DNA of 64,000 nt from Actinomadura sp. NBRC 104412 (GCF_030269515.1 NZ_BSTM01000023.1:1-64000); one strand, 5' to 3'; counted from the stretch's first letter, positions 1 through 9,048 are shown. Numbers and translations are program-made. The notes: generated by a model not told the origin, from the sequence alone.

Positions 1-2
1 GC

Positions 3-59
3 TACCGGCTCAAAGACCGCGACCTCGGCCGCGTCCCCGCGGCCAAGACCGACAACTAA
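3..59 (+). CDS. C-terminal end of an upstream gene (partial)
   Basis: The first bases read in one frame as 18 sense codons ending at a TAA (57-59), with the C-terminal residues VPAAKTDN. Third positions are mostly G or C, as in genes of this genome. Too little is present to name a family. An inverted repeat lies just after the stop (positions 88-104: ACCCGG, 5-nt loop, CCGGGT) and could be its terminator. That this is coding at all is inference from frame and codon bias only. Confidence 0.35.
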   Translation, partial: YRLKDRDLGRVPAAKTDN

Positions 60-87
60 AGATCAACAATCGGGTGGGTCACGGTTC

Positions 88-104
88 ACCCGGAACAACC
101 GGGT
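88..104 (+). terminator. Small hairpin after the partial gene
   Basis: ACCCGG and CCGGGT are separated by AACAA about 30 bp after the TAA at 57-59. There is no T run, so termination is only suggested. Confidence 0.25.
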
Positions 105-120
105 CACGATTGGGCCGGGA

Positions 121-175
121 TTGACAACGCCGCAGGCCCCGCCAATAATCACACTCGCACCCACCTCAGCCCCGC
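121..175 (+). repeat. Partial copy (end module) of the long intergenic repeat
   Basis: This stretch resembles the gene-proximal end of the copy beside ilvD (about 10926-10967): a GCCGCAGG-CCCCGCCAATAA-like core followed by a CACCTCAGCC-type tail. It is a fragment lying before the three fuller copies. Confidence 0.5.
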
Positions 176-176
176 A

Positions 177-360
177 ACCCCAGCCCCGAACGGTCGCTCA
201 AGCGTGCGATCGCGTCCGAAGGCAGATTCGAGCGAAGCGAGAATCTGTTCGCGTAGCGAGCCGCCAAGGCGAGTCGGAGCGATGCCAGCGATCGCCGCAG
301 GTGCGACAAGCGACGAGCCGTCAAGGCGAGGAGCGCAGCCCGCACCTGCAAAGAAACACC
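177..360 (+). repeat. Long intergenic repeat, copy 1
   Basis: About 180 bp, with a GCGATCGC octamer near each end of the core (206-213 and near 290). A hairpin has arms AGATTC and GAATCT around an 11-nt centre. The unit ends in CGCACCTGCA plus an A-rich tail. All frames are long and open, with no plausible start or family, so it is treated as non-coding. Orientation + is defined by this copy. Confidence 0.85.
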
Positions 361-372
361 TCTCGCACCCAC

Positions 373-568
373 CCCAGCCCGTCACCCCAGAGCCCCGCAC
401 GGCGGCCAGGCGTTGCGATCGCGTCCGGAGGCAGGTTTCGAGCTTGCGAGGAACCTGATCGCGTAGCGAGCCTCCAGGGCGAGTCGGAGCGATGCCAGCG
501 ATCGCCGCAGGTGCGACAAGCGACGAGCCGTCAAGGCGAGGAGCGCAGCTCGCACCTGCAAGTAAACA
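373..568 (+). repeat. Long intergenic repeat, copy 2
   Basis: Same layout as copy 1. The internal hairpin here has the other arm sequence (AGGTTT/GGAACCT around a GAGCTTGCGA centre). Flanking segments are nearly identical to copies 1 and 3, including the pair of GCGATCGC octamers and the AAGGCGAGGAGCGCAG block. Confidence 0.85.
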
Positions 569-589
569 CTGCGCACTCACCTCAGCCCC

Positions 590-777
590 GCAACCCCAGC
601 CCCGCACGGCGGCCAGGCGTTGCGATCGCGTCCGGAGGCAGGTTCCGAGCTTGCGAGGAACCTGATCGCGTAGCGAGCCCCTGGGCGAGTCGGAGCGATG
701 CAGCGATCGCCGCAGGCGCGACAAGCGACGAGCCGCCAGGCGAGGAGCGCAGCTCGCGGCTGCAAGTAAACACAGCC
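590..777 (+). repeat. Long intergenic repeat, copy 3, abutting the mscS stop
   Basis: The hairpin arms are AGGTTCC and GGAACCT, a perfect pair that differs from copy 1 on both sides. The copy ends directly at the stop codon (complement of 778-780) of the minus-strand channel gene, so it forms that gene's immediate 3' flank. Confidence 0.85.
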
Positions 778-1800
778 TCAGCTTCCCGTGGTGGCTACGG
801 TGATGCCGGCTTCGTCGAAGGATTTCTTGACGCGTTCGCGGAGTTCGCGGGAGACGTCGGCTTGTCTGCCGGGGGCGGTCTTGAGGACGACGCGGACGAT
901 CAGGGCGTCTCCTGTGAGGGCTTGGACGCCCCACACGGAGGGGTCTTCGAGGATGAGGTTCTGCCATTCTCCGGCGGCGGCCATCTCGTCGGCGGTCTTC
1001 TGGAGGATCTCCTTGACCTTTTCGACGTCTTCGTGGATGTCGACGGGGACGTCCAGTACCGCGCGGCCCCAGTTCTGGGATTCGTTGCCGACGTGTTTGA
1101 TCTCGCCGTTGGGCACGTACCAGACGACGCCGTTGACGTCGCGCATGCGGGTGACGCGGAGGGTGACGGCCTCGACCGTGCCTTTGGCGGTGCCGACGTC
1201 GATGACGTCGCCGACGCCGAACTGGTCTTCGAGGAGCATGAACAGGCCGGCGAGGAAGTCCTTGACGATGTTCTGCGCGCCGAAGCCGACGGCCATGCCG
1301 ATCACCGTGGCGCTGGCGAGGACGGGTGCGAGGTTGAGCCCGAGCTGGCCGAGGATGCTGAAGAACGCCATCCCCATGATCACGATGGAGGCGATGCTGC
1401 GCAGCACGGAGCCCATGGTCCTGGCCCGTTGGGCGCGGCGCTGGTTGAGCAGGACGGGGCTGCCGTCGAAGACGGTGCGGCTGCGTTCGCGGACGCGCTC
1501 GGACATGGTGCTCTCGGCCATCCGCAGCGTGATCCGGCTGATCATGCGGTGCGCCGCGGCCCGGGCGATCATGGCGATCGCCAGGATCACGATGATCCAG
1601 AAGACGGCGGTCAGCGGCCGGTCGAGCCAGTTCCGGAAGAAGCCGGTGAACTCGGCGTTGTGTGAGACGTTCCACACGACCCGGCAGGCCACGCTGGGCT
1701 CCCGGGAGCGGCACGCGATCTCTGGCGTGCTGTCCTGCACCCAGGGCAGACCGTTGCCGCCCGCCACGGCGGGCACGACGGACGCGAGGCTGAGTGACAT
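778..1800 (-). CDS. MscS family mechanosensitive ion channel
   Basis: A 340-residue small-conductance mechanosensitive channel of the cytoplasmic membrane, which opens under membrane tension to release solutes on hypo-osmotic shock (family knowledge). Visible features: a periplasmic N-terminus with several Cys, TM1 about 64-84, TM2 about 131-152, and the pore helix TM3 about 158-191 with the MscS signature GFGAQNIVKDFL at 172. The beta domain follows, with VPNGEI at 229-234, then an alpha/beta C-terminal domain. Length and layout match small MscS-like proteins (YnaI/YggB type). ATG start. It is a single gene with no operon partner. Its 3' end runs straight into a cluster of long intergenic repeats. 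Confidence 0.92.
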   Translation of the reverse strand: MSLSLASVVPAVAGGNGLPWVQDSTPEIACRSREPSVACRVVWNVSHNAEFTGFFRNWLDRPLTAVFWIIVILAIAMIARAAAHRMISRITLRMAESTMSERVRERSRTVFDGSPVLLNQRRAQRARTMGSVLRSIASIVIMGMAFFSILGQLGLNLAPVLASATVIGMAVGFGAQNIVKDFLAGLFMLLEDQFGVGDVIDVGTAKGTVEAVTLRVTRMRDVNGVVWYVPNGEIKHVGNESQNWGRAVLDVPVDIHEDVEKVKEILQKTADEMAAAGEWQNLILEDPSVWGVQALTGDALIVRVVLKTAPGRQADVSRELRERVKKSFDEAGITVATTGS

Positions 1801-1943
1801 GTGGAAGCCCTCCCCGGCCGGCTGGATGGTCGCGCCGGCTCGTCGTCGAGGTCCGGCGGTACGAGCCGATCGTAGGGGACGGTGCCGAGCGGTTCGTTGC
1901 CGGAACGAGCCGGGCCGCCTGGCCGGGGAGGGCTGGTTTTCCT

Positions 1944-1990
1944 GTCCGCGGGGTCAGCGGAGGGTGTGAGGGGCCGCGGACCCCGCGGAC
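1944..1990 (-). terminator. Terminator-like stem-loop
   Basis: GTCCGCGGGGTC (1944-1955) and GACCCCGCGGAC (1979-1990) are perfectly complementary over 12 bp with a 23-nt loop. There is no T tract. It lies between the small gene at 2325-2732 and mscS, both on the minus strand, so it may insulate mscS from read-through. Confidence 0.5.
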
Positions 1991-2259
1991 GAGGCGTCAC
2001 CGGGGCGAGCCCGTGGGCTCTCCTTGTGACCGTGGGGAACGTCGCGGGCGTACGTCAAGCGGGATGGCCTGCCCGTGTCCCGGACCCCGAGCAACCGGCC
2101 TCCGGCGGCTCGCCTGGCCTCGGCCTGGATGGGAAGGGGCCGGGACGGGACGAGGTGAGCCGGGGCCGCCCGGGCACACGGGCAGGACATCTCGGGCCGG
2201 CTCCCCGGTTCCGCCGGCCGGGAGTGCGGCCCGGCCGGCGGGTTCGGGGTGCCGGCGAA

Positions 2260-2317
2260 CGTGTCCCGCGGGGCCGTCGGCTGCCGCGCCGTTCCGGCCG
2301 CGACCCCACGGGACACG
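2260..2317 (-). terminator. Terminator-like stem-loop after the small minus-strand gene
   Basis: CGTGTCCCGCGGGG (2260-2273) pairs with CCCCACGGGACACG (2304-2317) with one G-T wobble. It begins 7 bp past the stop codon of the gene at 2325-2732. Confidence 0.5.
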
Positions 2318-2324
2318 TCCGGTT

Positions 2325-2732
2325 TCAGGGAGGGTGCGGGCCGCTCGCCGACCGCTCCGGCGAGCGGGCCCGCGGCCCCTCGGGTCCGGGACGCGGCCCG
2401 TCAGGGCCGCCCATCCCGGCCTCCAGAGGTCGGGTGCCCAGGAGGTCGCCGTGCGCCTCCAGGGGTTGCAGGACGCGGGCCAGTTTCACGGCGGCGCCGC
2501 CGGGGTCGTCCACCCGGTGCAGTCGCTCGCCCCAGGACCACCAGTAGTAGTGGACGTGGGTCTCGGGGGCGGGGGCGCAGGTGACGTCCTCGGCGAGGCT
2601 GGCCGCCTCTGGGTTGACCACCCGGAGGAACGCGGGCCCCGAGCGCGTCCGCACGACCCGGGCGACCAGTCCCCAGGTGTCGAGCTCGTGCTCGAGTTCT
2701 TCCAGGTAGCCGGTACGCCTGTCGGTGACCAC
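2325..2732 (-). CDS. Conserved hypothetical protein, 135 aa
   Basis: A small soluble protein. The start is taken as the GTG at 2732 because GGAAGGGG sits 7 nt upstream; longer versions of the frame are only low-complexity Arg/Pro/Gly. The likely folded part is residues 1-95, including YLEELEHELDTWGL, an FLRVVNP strand and a HYYWWSWGERL segment. The C-terminal 40 residues are Pro/Gly/Arg-rich and probably disordered. I do not recognise a named family; similar short Trp-rich proteins are common in actinomycetes beside XRE regulators, as here (divergent regulator at 3244). The shared intergenic region suggests joint control, which is inference. Confidence 0.65.
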   Translation of the reverse strand: MVTDRRTGYLEELEHELDTWGLVARVVRTRSGPAFLRVVNPEAASLAEDVTCAPAPETHVHYYWWSWGERLHRVDDPGGAAVKLARVLQPLEAHGDLLGTRPLEAGMGGPDGPRPGPEGPRARSPERSASGPHPP

Positions 2733-3243
2733 CCGTGCACCCCTTCCGTCCGTCGCGCCGCGGCGGGCCGTGCCGCGCGGCGGTGCCGCCGTTCCCTGGC
2801 CGGACCGCGGCGGTCGCCGCGGCCGTCCTGGCCGTCGTGTGACGGCCGTGGCCGCCATCGCGGTGGCCGCTCCGGGGGGTCCGCCCGACCGATCTGGCCG
2901 TCCGGCGAGATCGAACTTTACGGATCCGCTCCGTTACACGCGGCGAGAATTGCAACTCTCACACGATGGGTCAAGAGGGCCTCTCCGGCGACGGGATACG
3001 TTTCTCACGTTCGGGGAGGAGAATCGCTCCACTCTGGAGGAGGAATCTCTACCCGAGGAGCACAGGGTGCTCCCGGAGGCCCCGTGATTCCGGCGAATCG
3101 CTTGGCTGGCCACGCGCACGGAGTTACGCTCTGTGCGCATCACGTAATCTGGTCGTGGCCATCCGTAATACCGGTCACCGTGACCGAAGGCGGGGGGCTC
3201 CCCCTCCGTTTCCGGACCCCACGGTGAGGGAGGCCGGAAAAAG
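2733..3243. other. Divergent intergenic region, 511 bp
   Basis: Lies between the minus-strand gene at 2325 and the regulator at 3244. It holds one near-palindrome (2945-2960) and, near 3222, a GGGAGG-type ribosome site for the regulator. No other gene is visible. Confidence 0.55.
2945..2960. promoter_or_regulatory. 16-bp near-palindrome, candidate operator
   Basis: GAGAATTGCAACTCTC is symmetric at 14 of 16 positions. It sits midway between two divergent genes, one encoding an XRE-type regulator, which makes it a candidate binding site. Binding is inference. Confidence 0.35.
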
Positions 3244-4959
3244 ATGTCGGACACCCCCCGGAAAGAAACGGACATAGCGCGCCAAATACGTGCACGCGGT
3301 CTGGCGGAAGGGCGCGGTCCGGTGGAGATCGCGGAAGAAATTCACGATCAATGCGGGCCGCTGTTCGGCACCAGCCGCGTCAAGGCGCACCGGCTTTCCC
3401 ACGGCGTGGCGCTGTCCGACATCGTCGCGCAGGTGAAGGCCCTGTACAAGGTCGACGGCAAGCCCCAGCCCCGGCTCGGCGAGACGCTGCTGTCGGCGTA
3501 CGAGAGCGGCTACAAGCGGCCGGGCCCGGAGTACCTGCACTACCTCTGTGTCGTCTACCGGGTGGAGCCCGGCGAGCTCGGCTACCAGAACTCGTGCATC
3601 TGTGGCCAGAGCCACCGGACGCGCGCGTCCGACCTGGCGGGGTCCGCCGCGCGGCGCCCGGGCGACCTGGTTCCACGGGCACCCGGATACGTGTCCGAGC
3701 CCGCGCCGGACCGCCTGCCGGGACGGCCGGCCATGCCGGTGCACGACCCTCCGCTCGTGGGGATGGTCGTGTCCGGCCCCGGCGACCGGCCCTTGTTTTC
3801 CGTCAACAGACCTGGGGGTGCCGACCGCGCCGGGTCCCCCTCCATCGATGTGGGAGAGGAGGACGTCGTGCTCCGCAGAACCCTTCTTCAACTTCTGGCC
3901 GGGGCGGGTGTGGCGCTCGACGGCCAGTTCCTTGGGGCCGTGGACAACCTGCGACGCAAGATGGACGACACGCTGGTGCGGGCCACCGTTTCGCCGACCA
4001 TGCTCGACCAGTGGGAGGAGACCACGCTCGGCTACGGCCGGCAGTACCAGGCGACGCCGTCGCTCCGGATGCTGTGCGACGTGCTGCTGGACTTCAGCGA
4101 GGTCCGCCGGATGTGCGACCGCAGGCAGCCGGTGGAGCTACAGGAACGGCTGTGCCGGCTGGCCGCGCAGTTGTCCGGGCTGTCCGGGCTGATCATGATC
4201 AATCTGGGGGATCACCGGCTGGCCCGCTCGTTCTTCCGCACCGCGCGTACCGCCGCGGACGAGACCGGCGACCGCCACCTACGGGCCTGGGTGACGGTAC
4301 GCGAGTCGCTGGTGCCCATGTACTACGGCGACCCGCGCGAGGCGCTGCACCTGGCGCGTAAGGCACAGGACCTGGCCGGTCGCAGCCCTGGCGTCGCGGC
4401 CGCCATGGCGCCCGCAGTGGAGGCGCGCGCGCTCGGCATGCTGGCGCTGCGCGGCCGTTCCGACGCCGCCCCCAGCGCCCGCCGCGCTTTGGTACGCGGG
4501 CGGGCGGTGTTCGAGCAACTGTCCGCCGAGCAGGCCGGAGACCTGGCGTTCGGGTTCACCGACCGGCAGATGGCCTTCTACGAGGGCGACACCTTCACCA
4601 ACCTGGGTGACCACAAGCACGGCGACGAGGTGCTGAGCCGCGCCCTGACCCTCTACTCGCCGACCGACCGGGTGGACCGCACCCTGGTCAGGCTGGACCG
4701 GGCGACCTGCCAGTTGCACGCGGGCAACCCCGAGGGGGCGTTGCAGGCGGGCCGGGACGCGATCCTCGATCTGCCGCCCGAGCATCGTTCCGACATCCTC
4801 GTCCATCGCGCCCGGCAGATCGGTGCGGCCGTCAACGCCAAAGTCGGCCAGATTCCGGAGCTGGCGGAGTTCTATGAGGCGCTGTCCGGTCCCTGGGTGA
4901 AGAGCCCCACCAGCGGTCCGGCGTCCGCCCCCGCGGTCGATCCCTCCGAGCAAGTCTGA
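3244..4959 (+). CDS. XRE-type helix-turn-helix regulator with TPR-like C-terminus
   Basis: A 571-residue cytoplasmic regulator. The N-terminal 115 residues carry an XRE/lambda-repressor-like fold, with the LLSAYESGYKRPGPEYL stretch at about 82-99 as the recognition part. A small Cys motif (CICGQSH) follows at 118. After a Pro-rich linker (130-205), the rest (210-550) is helical, with repeated Ala/Arg/Leu helices typical of TPR regulators in Streptosporangiales. Such proteins usually read an unknown signal through the TPR part. ATG start, with GGGAGG further upstream than ideal. The GNAT gene begins 5 bp after the stop, so the two are probably one transcript. Confidence 0.8.
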   Translation: MSDTPRKETDIARQIRARGLAEGRGPVEIAEEIHDQCGPLFGTSRVKAHRLSHGVALSDIVAQVKALYKVDGKPQPRLGETLLSAYESGYKRPGPEYLHYLCVVYRVEPGELGYQNSCICGQSHRTRASDLAGSAARRPGDLVPRAPGYVSEPAPDRLPGRPAMPVHDPPLVGMVVSGPGDRPLFSVNRPGGADRAGSPSIDVGEEDVVLRRTLLQLLAGAGVALDGQFLGAVDNLRRKMDDTLVRATVSPTMLDQWEETTLGYGRQYQATPSLRMLCDVLLDFSEVRRMCDRRQPVELQERLCRLAAQLSGLSGLIMINLGDHRLARSFFRTARTAADETGDRHLRAWVTVRESLVPMYYGDPREALHLARKAQDLAGRSPGVAAAMAPAVEARALGMLALRGRSDAAPSARRALVRGRAVFEQLSAEQAGDLAFGFTDRQMAFYEGDTFTNLGDHKHGDEVLSRALTLYSPTDRVDRTLVRLDRATCQLHAGNPEGALQAGRDAILDLPPEHRSDILVHRARQIGAAVNAKVGQIPELAEFYEALSGPWVKSPTSGPASAPAVDPSEQV

Positions 4960-4964
4960 CCGCC

Positions 4965-5600
4965 ATGGAACCGCGTGACGGCGTCCCCACGAACGACGGC
5001 GCCGCTGATGGCATGGGCGGTAGGCGTTCCACGGCCGTGGTCCGGCTGCGGGTGGAGCCGCCCGTGTGGACGTACGGTGCCCTGTGGCTGCGCCGCTACC
5101 GCGCCGACGACCACGCCACCGTCCTGGAGCTGCATCGCGAGGGCCTGGCCCAGGTGGGGCTGCGTCCCGGCGACGGCGTCTACTACGACCACGACTTCTT
5201 CCGGATGGAGGACATCTACCTCCGCAACGACGGCGAGTTCATCGTCGGCGAGCTGGACGGGCGGATCGTCGCCATGGGCGGCCTGCGCCGCGCCGACCTG
5301 GTCCCGGCGGGCCGCGACCGCGCCCTGGGCGGCTACGTTCTGGGCGGGCCCGCGCTCGACGCGGTGGAGATGGTCCGCCTGCGCGTCCACCCGGACGTGC
5401 AACGCCGCGGCTACGGGTCCGCCGTGGTCAGGGCACTGGAACAGCGTGCCGCCGAGTTCGGCTACCGCGTGCTGCGCGCCGACACCACCGAGTTGCAGCA
5501 GTCGGCCCTGCGCCTGTACCGCCGCTTCGGCTGGACGGAGGTGCGCAGGGAGCAGATCGGGGGGATCGTGAACGTCTACCTGGAGAAGCCCCTCGTCTAG
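4965..5600 (+). CDS. GNAT family N-acetyltransferase
   Basis: 211 residues. Transfers an acetyl group from acetyl-CoA to an unknown amine. The acetyl-CoA binding motif is seen in VHPDVQRRGYGSAVVRAL (about 144-161), followed by the usual final strands (YRVLRADTT, then ALRLYRRFGWTEV). The first 30 residues are an extra, probably disordered leader; the fold begins at VRLRVEPPVW. Starts 5 bp after the XRE regulator and is likely co-transcribed with it. Its 3' end overlaps the convergent methyltransferase gene by 4 bp. The substrate cannot be told from sequence. Confidence 0.88.
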   Translation: MEPRDGVPTNDGAADGMGGRRSTAVVRLRVEPPVWTYGALWLRRYRADDHATVLELHREGLAQVGLRPGDGVYYDHDFFRMEDIYLRNDGEFIVGELDGRIVAMGGLRRADLVPAGRDRALGGYVLGGPALDAVEMVRLRVHPDVQRRGYGSAVVRALEQRAAEFGYRVLRADTTELQQSALRLYRRFGWTEVRREQIGGIVNVYLEKPLV

Positions 5601-6391
5601 GCGTCCGGCTTGCGGGCCCCGACGAGCTGCATGGCCGGGTACCTGCGCTGCCTGATCTGTGTGAGGCCGCGGCCGTCCAGGAAGCGGGTGACCTCGCGAT
5701 CGCCGAACAGCCGCAGGCCGACAAGACGGTGCAGGGCGCCGCCGGCCGTGCGGTTGAGCGGGACGGACGGGCGACGGCTGGTGAGGATCGCGATCCGCCC
5801 GCCGGGCCGCAGCACCCGGATCATCGAGTCGAGGGCGCCCCAGGGGTCGTCGAACAGGTAGAGGGCGCCGAAGCAGGACACCGCGTCGAACGTCCCGTCC
5901 CGGAACGGCAGGTCGGTCGCGTCGCCGCGGACGAACCCGACCTGCGGCATCGAGGTGTCGGCGGCGGCGCGCGCGAGCATCCCGGCGGCGACGTCCAGGC
6001 CCACCACCAGCCCGCCCTTCTCGTCCACGCCGGACGCCAGCGCGCGGGTGACGTTGCCCGGACCGCACGCCACGTCCAGCACGGCCGCGTCCGGGGGCGG
6101 CGACCGGTCCAGGGCGAGCCAGGAACGGGCCAGCGCGTGCTCCTCGCCGGTGTCCGGGCCGACCGGCCAGCCCTTCATGAGGTTGAAGCCGATGGGCCGC
6201 CAGATCCGCTCGTAGATCCGCGGGAGGAACGCCGACTCCATCAACCGTTGCGCCGGGGTGCCGGTGGCGGGCCTTTCGGGCGGGAGAAGGTCGAGGTACG
6301 GGGACGACCCGTCCTGCTCGGGAGGGGGCTCGGCGAGGAGGCGCAGGATCCTCTCCTGCGCCGTGTCGCCGAGCCGCGGCGCGGGCCTCAC
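5597..6391 (-). CDS. Class I SAM-dependent methyltransferase
   Basis: 264 residues. The S-adenosylmethionine binding motif I is VLDVACGPGNVTRAL (about 103-117); motif II acidic residue VGLDVA, then FDAVSCFGALYLFDD and the post-motif VLRPGGRIAIL. This is the UbiE/Methyltransf_11 type. The N-terminal 60 residues form a cap (PRIYERIWRP helix). GTG start in a GTGA overlap with the stop of the prolyl oligopeptidase, so translation is coupled. Substrate unknown; a link to the peptidase is only positional. Confidence 0.88.
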   Translation of the reverse strand: MRPAPRLGDTAQERILRLLAEPPPEQDGSSPYLDLLPPERPATGTPAQRLMESAFLPRIYERIWRPIGFNLMKGWPVGPDTGEEHALARSWLALDRSPPPDAAVLDVACGPGNVTRALASGVDEKGGLVVGLDVAAGMLARAAADTSMPQVGFVRGDATDLPFRDGTFDAVSCFGALYLFDDPWGALDSMIRVLRPGGRIAILTSRRPSVPLNRTAGGALHRLVGLRLFGDREVTRFLDGRGLTQIRQRRYPAMQLVGARKPDA

Positions 6392-8481
6392 AGGTCAAGC
6401 CCCGTCTGGGACGCCAGGAACGACAGCGTGTCGGTCATCAACCCCACCGAACGGCTCACCGAACGGGCGTCGTGACCGACCTCCGACTCGTTGCGCAGCA
6501 GGATCGGCGCGTCCCCCGACGTCGCGTGCTGCAACATGGCGCACATCTTGCGGGCGTGCATCGGGTCCACCCTCGTGTCACTGTCGAAGATCGTGAACAG
6601 TGTCGCCGGGTAGGGGACGCCCTTGCGGACGTGATGGTACGGCGAGTAGGAGAGCAGCCAGCCGAGTTCCTCCGGGTCGTCGGCCGTCCCGTACTCGTCG
6701 TTCCAGGTGCGGCCGAGGCCGAACCGCTCGTACCGGACCATGTCCAGCAGCGGCGCCGAGCACACCACCGCTCTGTACAGGTCGGGACGCTGGGTGAGCG
6801 CCGCGCCGACCAGCAGCCCGCCGTTGGAGCCGCCCGAGATGGCCAGCCGGTCGGACGTGGTCACCCCGTCGGCGATGAGCTTCTCCGCGGCGGCGTGGAA
6901 ATCGTCGAAGACGTTCTGCTTGCGGTCGCGCATGCCCGCGCGATGCCACTCCTCGCCCTCCTCCGAACCCCCGCGCAGGTTGGCGATGGCGTAGACGCCG
7001 CCCGCCTCCACCCAGGCCAGGATGCTCGCCGAGTACGCGGGGGTGAGCGAGATGTTGAAACCCCCGTACCCGTACAAGATCGTCGGCCTCGGCCCCTCCG
7101 CTGCCGCCCCGGGGCGGGAGATGACCAGCATCCGCACCTGCGTCCCGTCCAGCGACGCGTAGGTGACCTGCCGCGACTCGATCTCCGGCAGCTCCACCGT
7201 GCCCGGAGCGGACGCCCACACGTCCACCTCACCGGTGCGCGCGTCGTACCGCAGCACCCCCGTGGGCGTGACGTTGTCGGTGTAGGCGAACCACGCCTCG
7301 TGGCCGCCCTCGGGCCGCTCGACGATGCCGCCGATCGTTCCGAGCCCCGGCATCGGCACCGTCCCCGTCCGCTCGCCGGTGGCCAGATCGTGCACGGTGA
7401 TCTCGTTGACCGCGTGCCGCCGCCACGCGGCCAGCAGCACGGGGCGTTGCAGCTCCGGACCGTCCAGGATCGCGTAGTCGGTCAGGACCGCCGTGTCGTC
7501 CTGCGGGATCAGCTCCCGCCAGTTCTCGTACGCGGGATCGGCGGGGTCGGTCACGCACAGCCGGGAACGCGGCGCGTCCCGGTCGGTGAAGACGTACGCG
7601 CGGCCGTCCCTCCCGACATGCAGGCCGGTCTCGGCGTCCACCCCCTCCTGGACGGGACGCAGCGCCGGACGTTCCAGCCCACCCGGAGCGGTCAGGTCGG
7701 CGATCCACAGGTCGTTGCGCGGCGCCGTCCCCTCGGACGCCGAGATGGTCAGCCAGCGGCCGTCCCGGCTGACCCCCGCACCGTAGTAGGTGGTCTTGTC
7801 CCGGCCCTCGCCGAAGATCAGGACGTCGTCGGTCTCCGGGTCGGTGCCCACCCGGTGGAGGTAGACGCGGCGATGGTACTGCTCCTCGCCGTCCGGCACC
7901 GCCTCCGGCGGCAGCCGCCGCACGTAGTAGAACGCCTCCCCGCCCGGCAGCCACGCCACCGACCCGTACCGGCACCGGTCGATCGGGCCCTCCACCCGCT
8001 CGCCGGTCGCCACGTCCAGCACGTACAGGACGGACTCCTCGTCCCCGCCCTTGGAGATCTTGTACGCCAGCAGCCGCCCCTCCTTGTCCGGCTGCCACAG
8101 ATCGAGGGTGGTGGTGCCGTCCGGGTCCAGCTCCATCGGGTCGATCAGGACGCGTTCCGCGCCGTCGCCCGGCTCCACCGTGTAGAGCACCGGATGCTCC
8201 TGGCCGGCGGTGCGCCGCGTGAAGAAGCGCCGCCCGCCGCGCCACACCGGCGAGCCGACGCTGCCCGCGCCGAGCAACTCCGTCAGCCGTTCCCGGAGCC
8301 CGTCACGGCCGGGCAGCCCGTCGACGACTGAATGGAACAGCTCGTCCTGCGCGGCCAGCCACTCCTCGGTGGCGGCGTCCCCACGGTCCTCCAGCCACCG
8401 GTACGGGTCGGCGACCCGATGTCCGTGGATGTCCTCGACGATGTCCTGGCGCTGCGCGGGCGGGTACAACGGTCGGCTCAT
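6388..8481 (-). CDS. Prolyl oligopeptidase (S9A family)
   Basis: 697 residues, the normal length for prolyl endopeptidase, which cuts short peptides after proline in the cytoplasm. The N-terminal part (about 10-420) is the seven-bladed propeller that limits substrate size. The C-terminal alpha/beta-hydrolase has the nucleophile in GGSNGG (Ser about 552), the acid in FDSDTRVDP and the His in EVGHDA. The start is the ATG at 8481 (MSRPLYPP) because AAGGTG precedes it; an upstream in-frame ATG at 8595 would add 38 residues without family similarity. First gene of a two-gene operon with the methyltransferase. No signal peptide. Confidence 0.93.
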   Translation of the reverse strand: MSRPLYPPAQRQDIVEDIHGHRVADPYRWLEDRGDAATEEWLAAQDELFHSVVDGLPGRDGLRERLTELLGAGSVGSPVWRGGRRFFTRRTAGQEHPVLYTVEPGDGAERVLIDPMELDPDGTTTLDLWQPDKEGRLLAYKISKGGDEESVLYVLDVATGERVEGPIDRCRYGSVAWLPGGEAFYYVRRLPPEAVPDGEEQYHRRVYLHRVGTDPETDDVLIFGEGRDKTTYYGAGVSRDGRWLTISASEGTAPRNDLWIADLTAPGGLERPALRPVQEGVDAETGLHVGRDGRAYVFTDRDAPRSRLCVTDPADPAYENWRELIPQDDTAVLTDYAILDGPELQRPVLLAAWRRHAVNEITVHDLATGERTGTVPMPGLGTIGGIVERPEGGHEAWFAYTDNVTPTGVLRYDARTGEVDVWASAPGTVELPEIESRQVTYASLDGTQVRMLVISRPGAAAEGPRPTILYGYGGFNISLTPAYSASILAWVEAGGVYAIANLRGGSEEGEEWHRAGMRDRKQNVFDDFHAAAEKLIADGVTTSDRLAISGGSNGGLLVGAALTQRPDLYRAVVCSAPLLDMVRYERFGLGRTWNDEYGTADDPEELGWLLSYSPYHHVRKGVPYPATLFTIFDSDTRVDPMHARKMCAMLQHATSGDAPILLRNESEVGHDARSVSRSVGLMTDTLSFLASQTGLDL

Positions 8482-8637
8482 GACCCGCACCTTATGCGGC
8501 CGGGGCGCTCCATGCGGATCCGTCCGGGAATGCCGGGAAGAGGGCGCGCCGACATCCGTCCCGACCACGTGTCGGACGGTGAATGCGCAGGTCATCTCCG
8601 GTAGAAGAGAAACCGATCGTCATCGGGGGTTGATCAA

Positions 8638-9048
8638 ATGAAGGTTCGTGCCGCCGGGCGCCGTCCGCCCGCCCACCTGGCCGCCGCGGCCGTCGCCCTG
8701 CCACTGCTGGCCGCCGCGGCAGCCCGCGTGGAGTTCGCCTACACCTCTCCGCGCGTCACCGCGTCAGGGGAACGCACCACCTGGGGCTGGACGATCCGCA
8801 ACAGCGGAAACCACACCGCCAACAGGGTCGTCCTCACCCACGAACTCGCCCCCAAGCTGCGGATCGCCTCCCTCACCTCGCCCTGCGTCATCGTCCAAGG
8901 CGGTGCGATCCGGTGCGAGTACGGGACGCTGCGACCCGGCGAACGCAGGACCGGCGCGCTCACCGCCATCGTCCCGCGCCACCTCCACGGCAAGGTCCAG
9001 ATCAAGGGCCACGCCACCTGGTGGCAGGCCTGGCCGCACACCCACTGA
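8638..9048 (+). CDS. Secreted protein with DUF11-like beta domain
   Basis: 136 residues. The N-terminus is a clear Sec signal peptide: basic MKVRAAGRRPP, then the hydrophobic stretch AAAAVALPLLAAAAA. The mature part resembles a single DUF11/CARDB beta-sandwich (WTIRNSGNHTANRVVL, then LRPGERRTGAL), a repeat found in actinobacterial surface proteins. Two Cys (CVIVQGGAIRC) could form a disulphide. Usually such domains occur in tandem; here there is one and no wall anchor, so it is probably released. The exact role is unknown. Confidence 0.75.
   Translation: MKVRAAGRRPPAHLAAAAVALPLLAAAAARVEFAYTSPRVTASGERTTWGWTIRNSGNHTANRVVLTHELAPKLRIASLTSPCVIVQGGAIRCEYGTLRPGERRTGALTAIVPRHLHGKVQIKGHATWWQAWPHTH

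Larger units (their letters stand above)
1801..2324. other. Intergenic, 524 bp, no gene seen
   Basis: Open frames here lack ribosome sites and family resemblance and look like shadows of GC-rich DNA. Two strong inverted repeats are present (listed separately) and probably end transcription of the minus-strand gene at 2325. Confidence 0.6.

Noticed and set aside
121..1714. Long open frames on both strands across the repeat block (up to 521 codons)
   Set aside because: They run through repeats and antisense to the MscS gene, have no ribosome site and are Arg/Pro/Gly-biased, as GC-rich shadows are.
1794..3227. 477-codon plus-strand frame
   Set aside because: Antisense to the small gene at 2325 and across both intergenic regions; no domain, no start signal.
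4872..6398. 508-codon minus-strand frame overlapping the GNAT and methyltransferase genes
   Set aside because: Shadow frame; both real genes have clear families in other frames.
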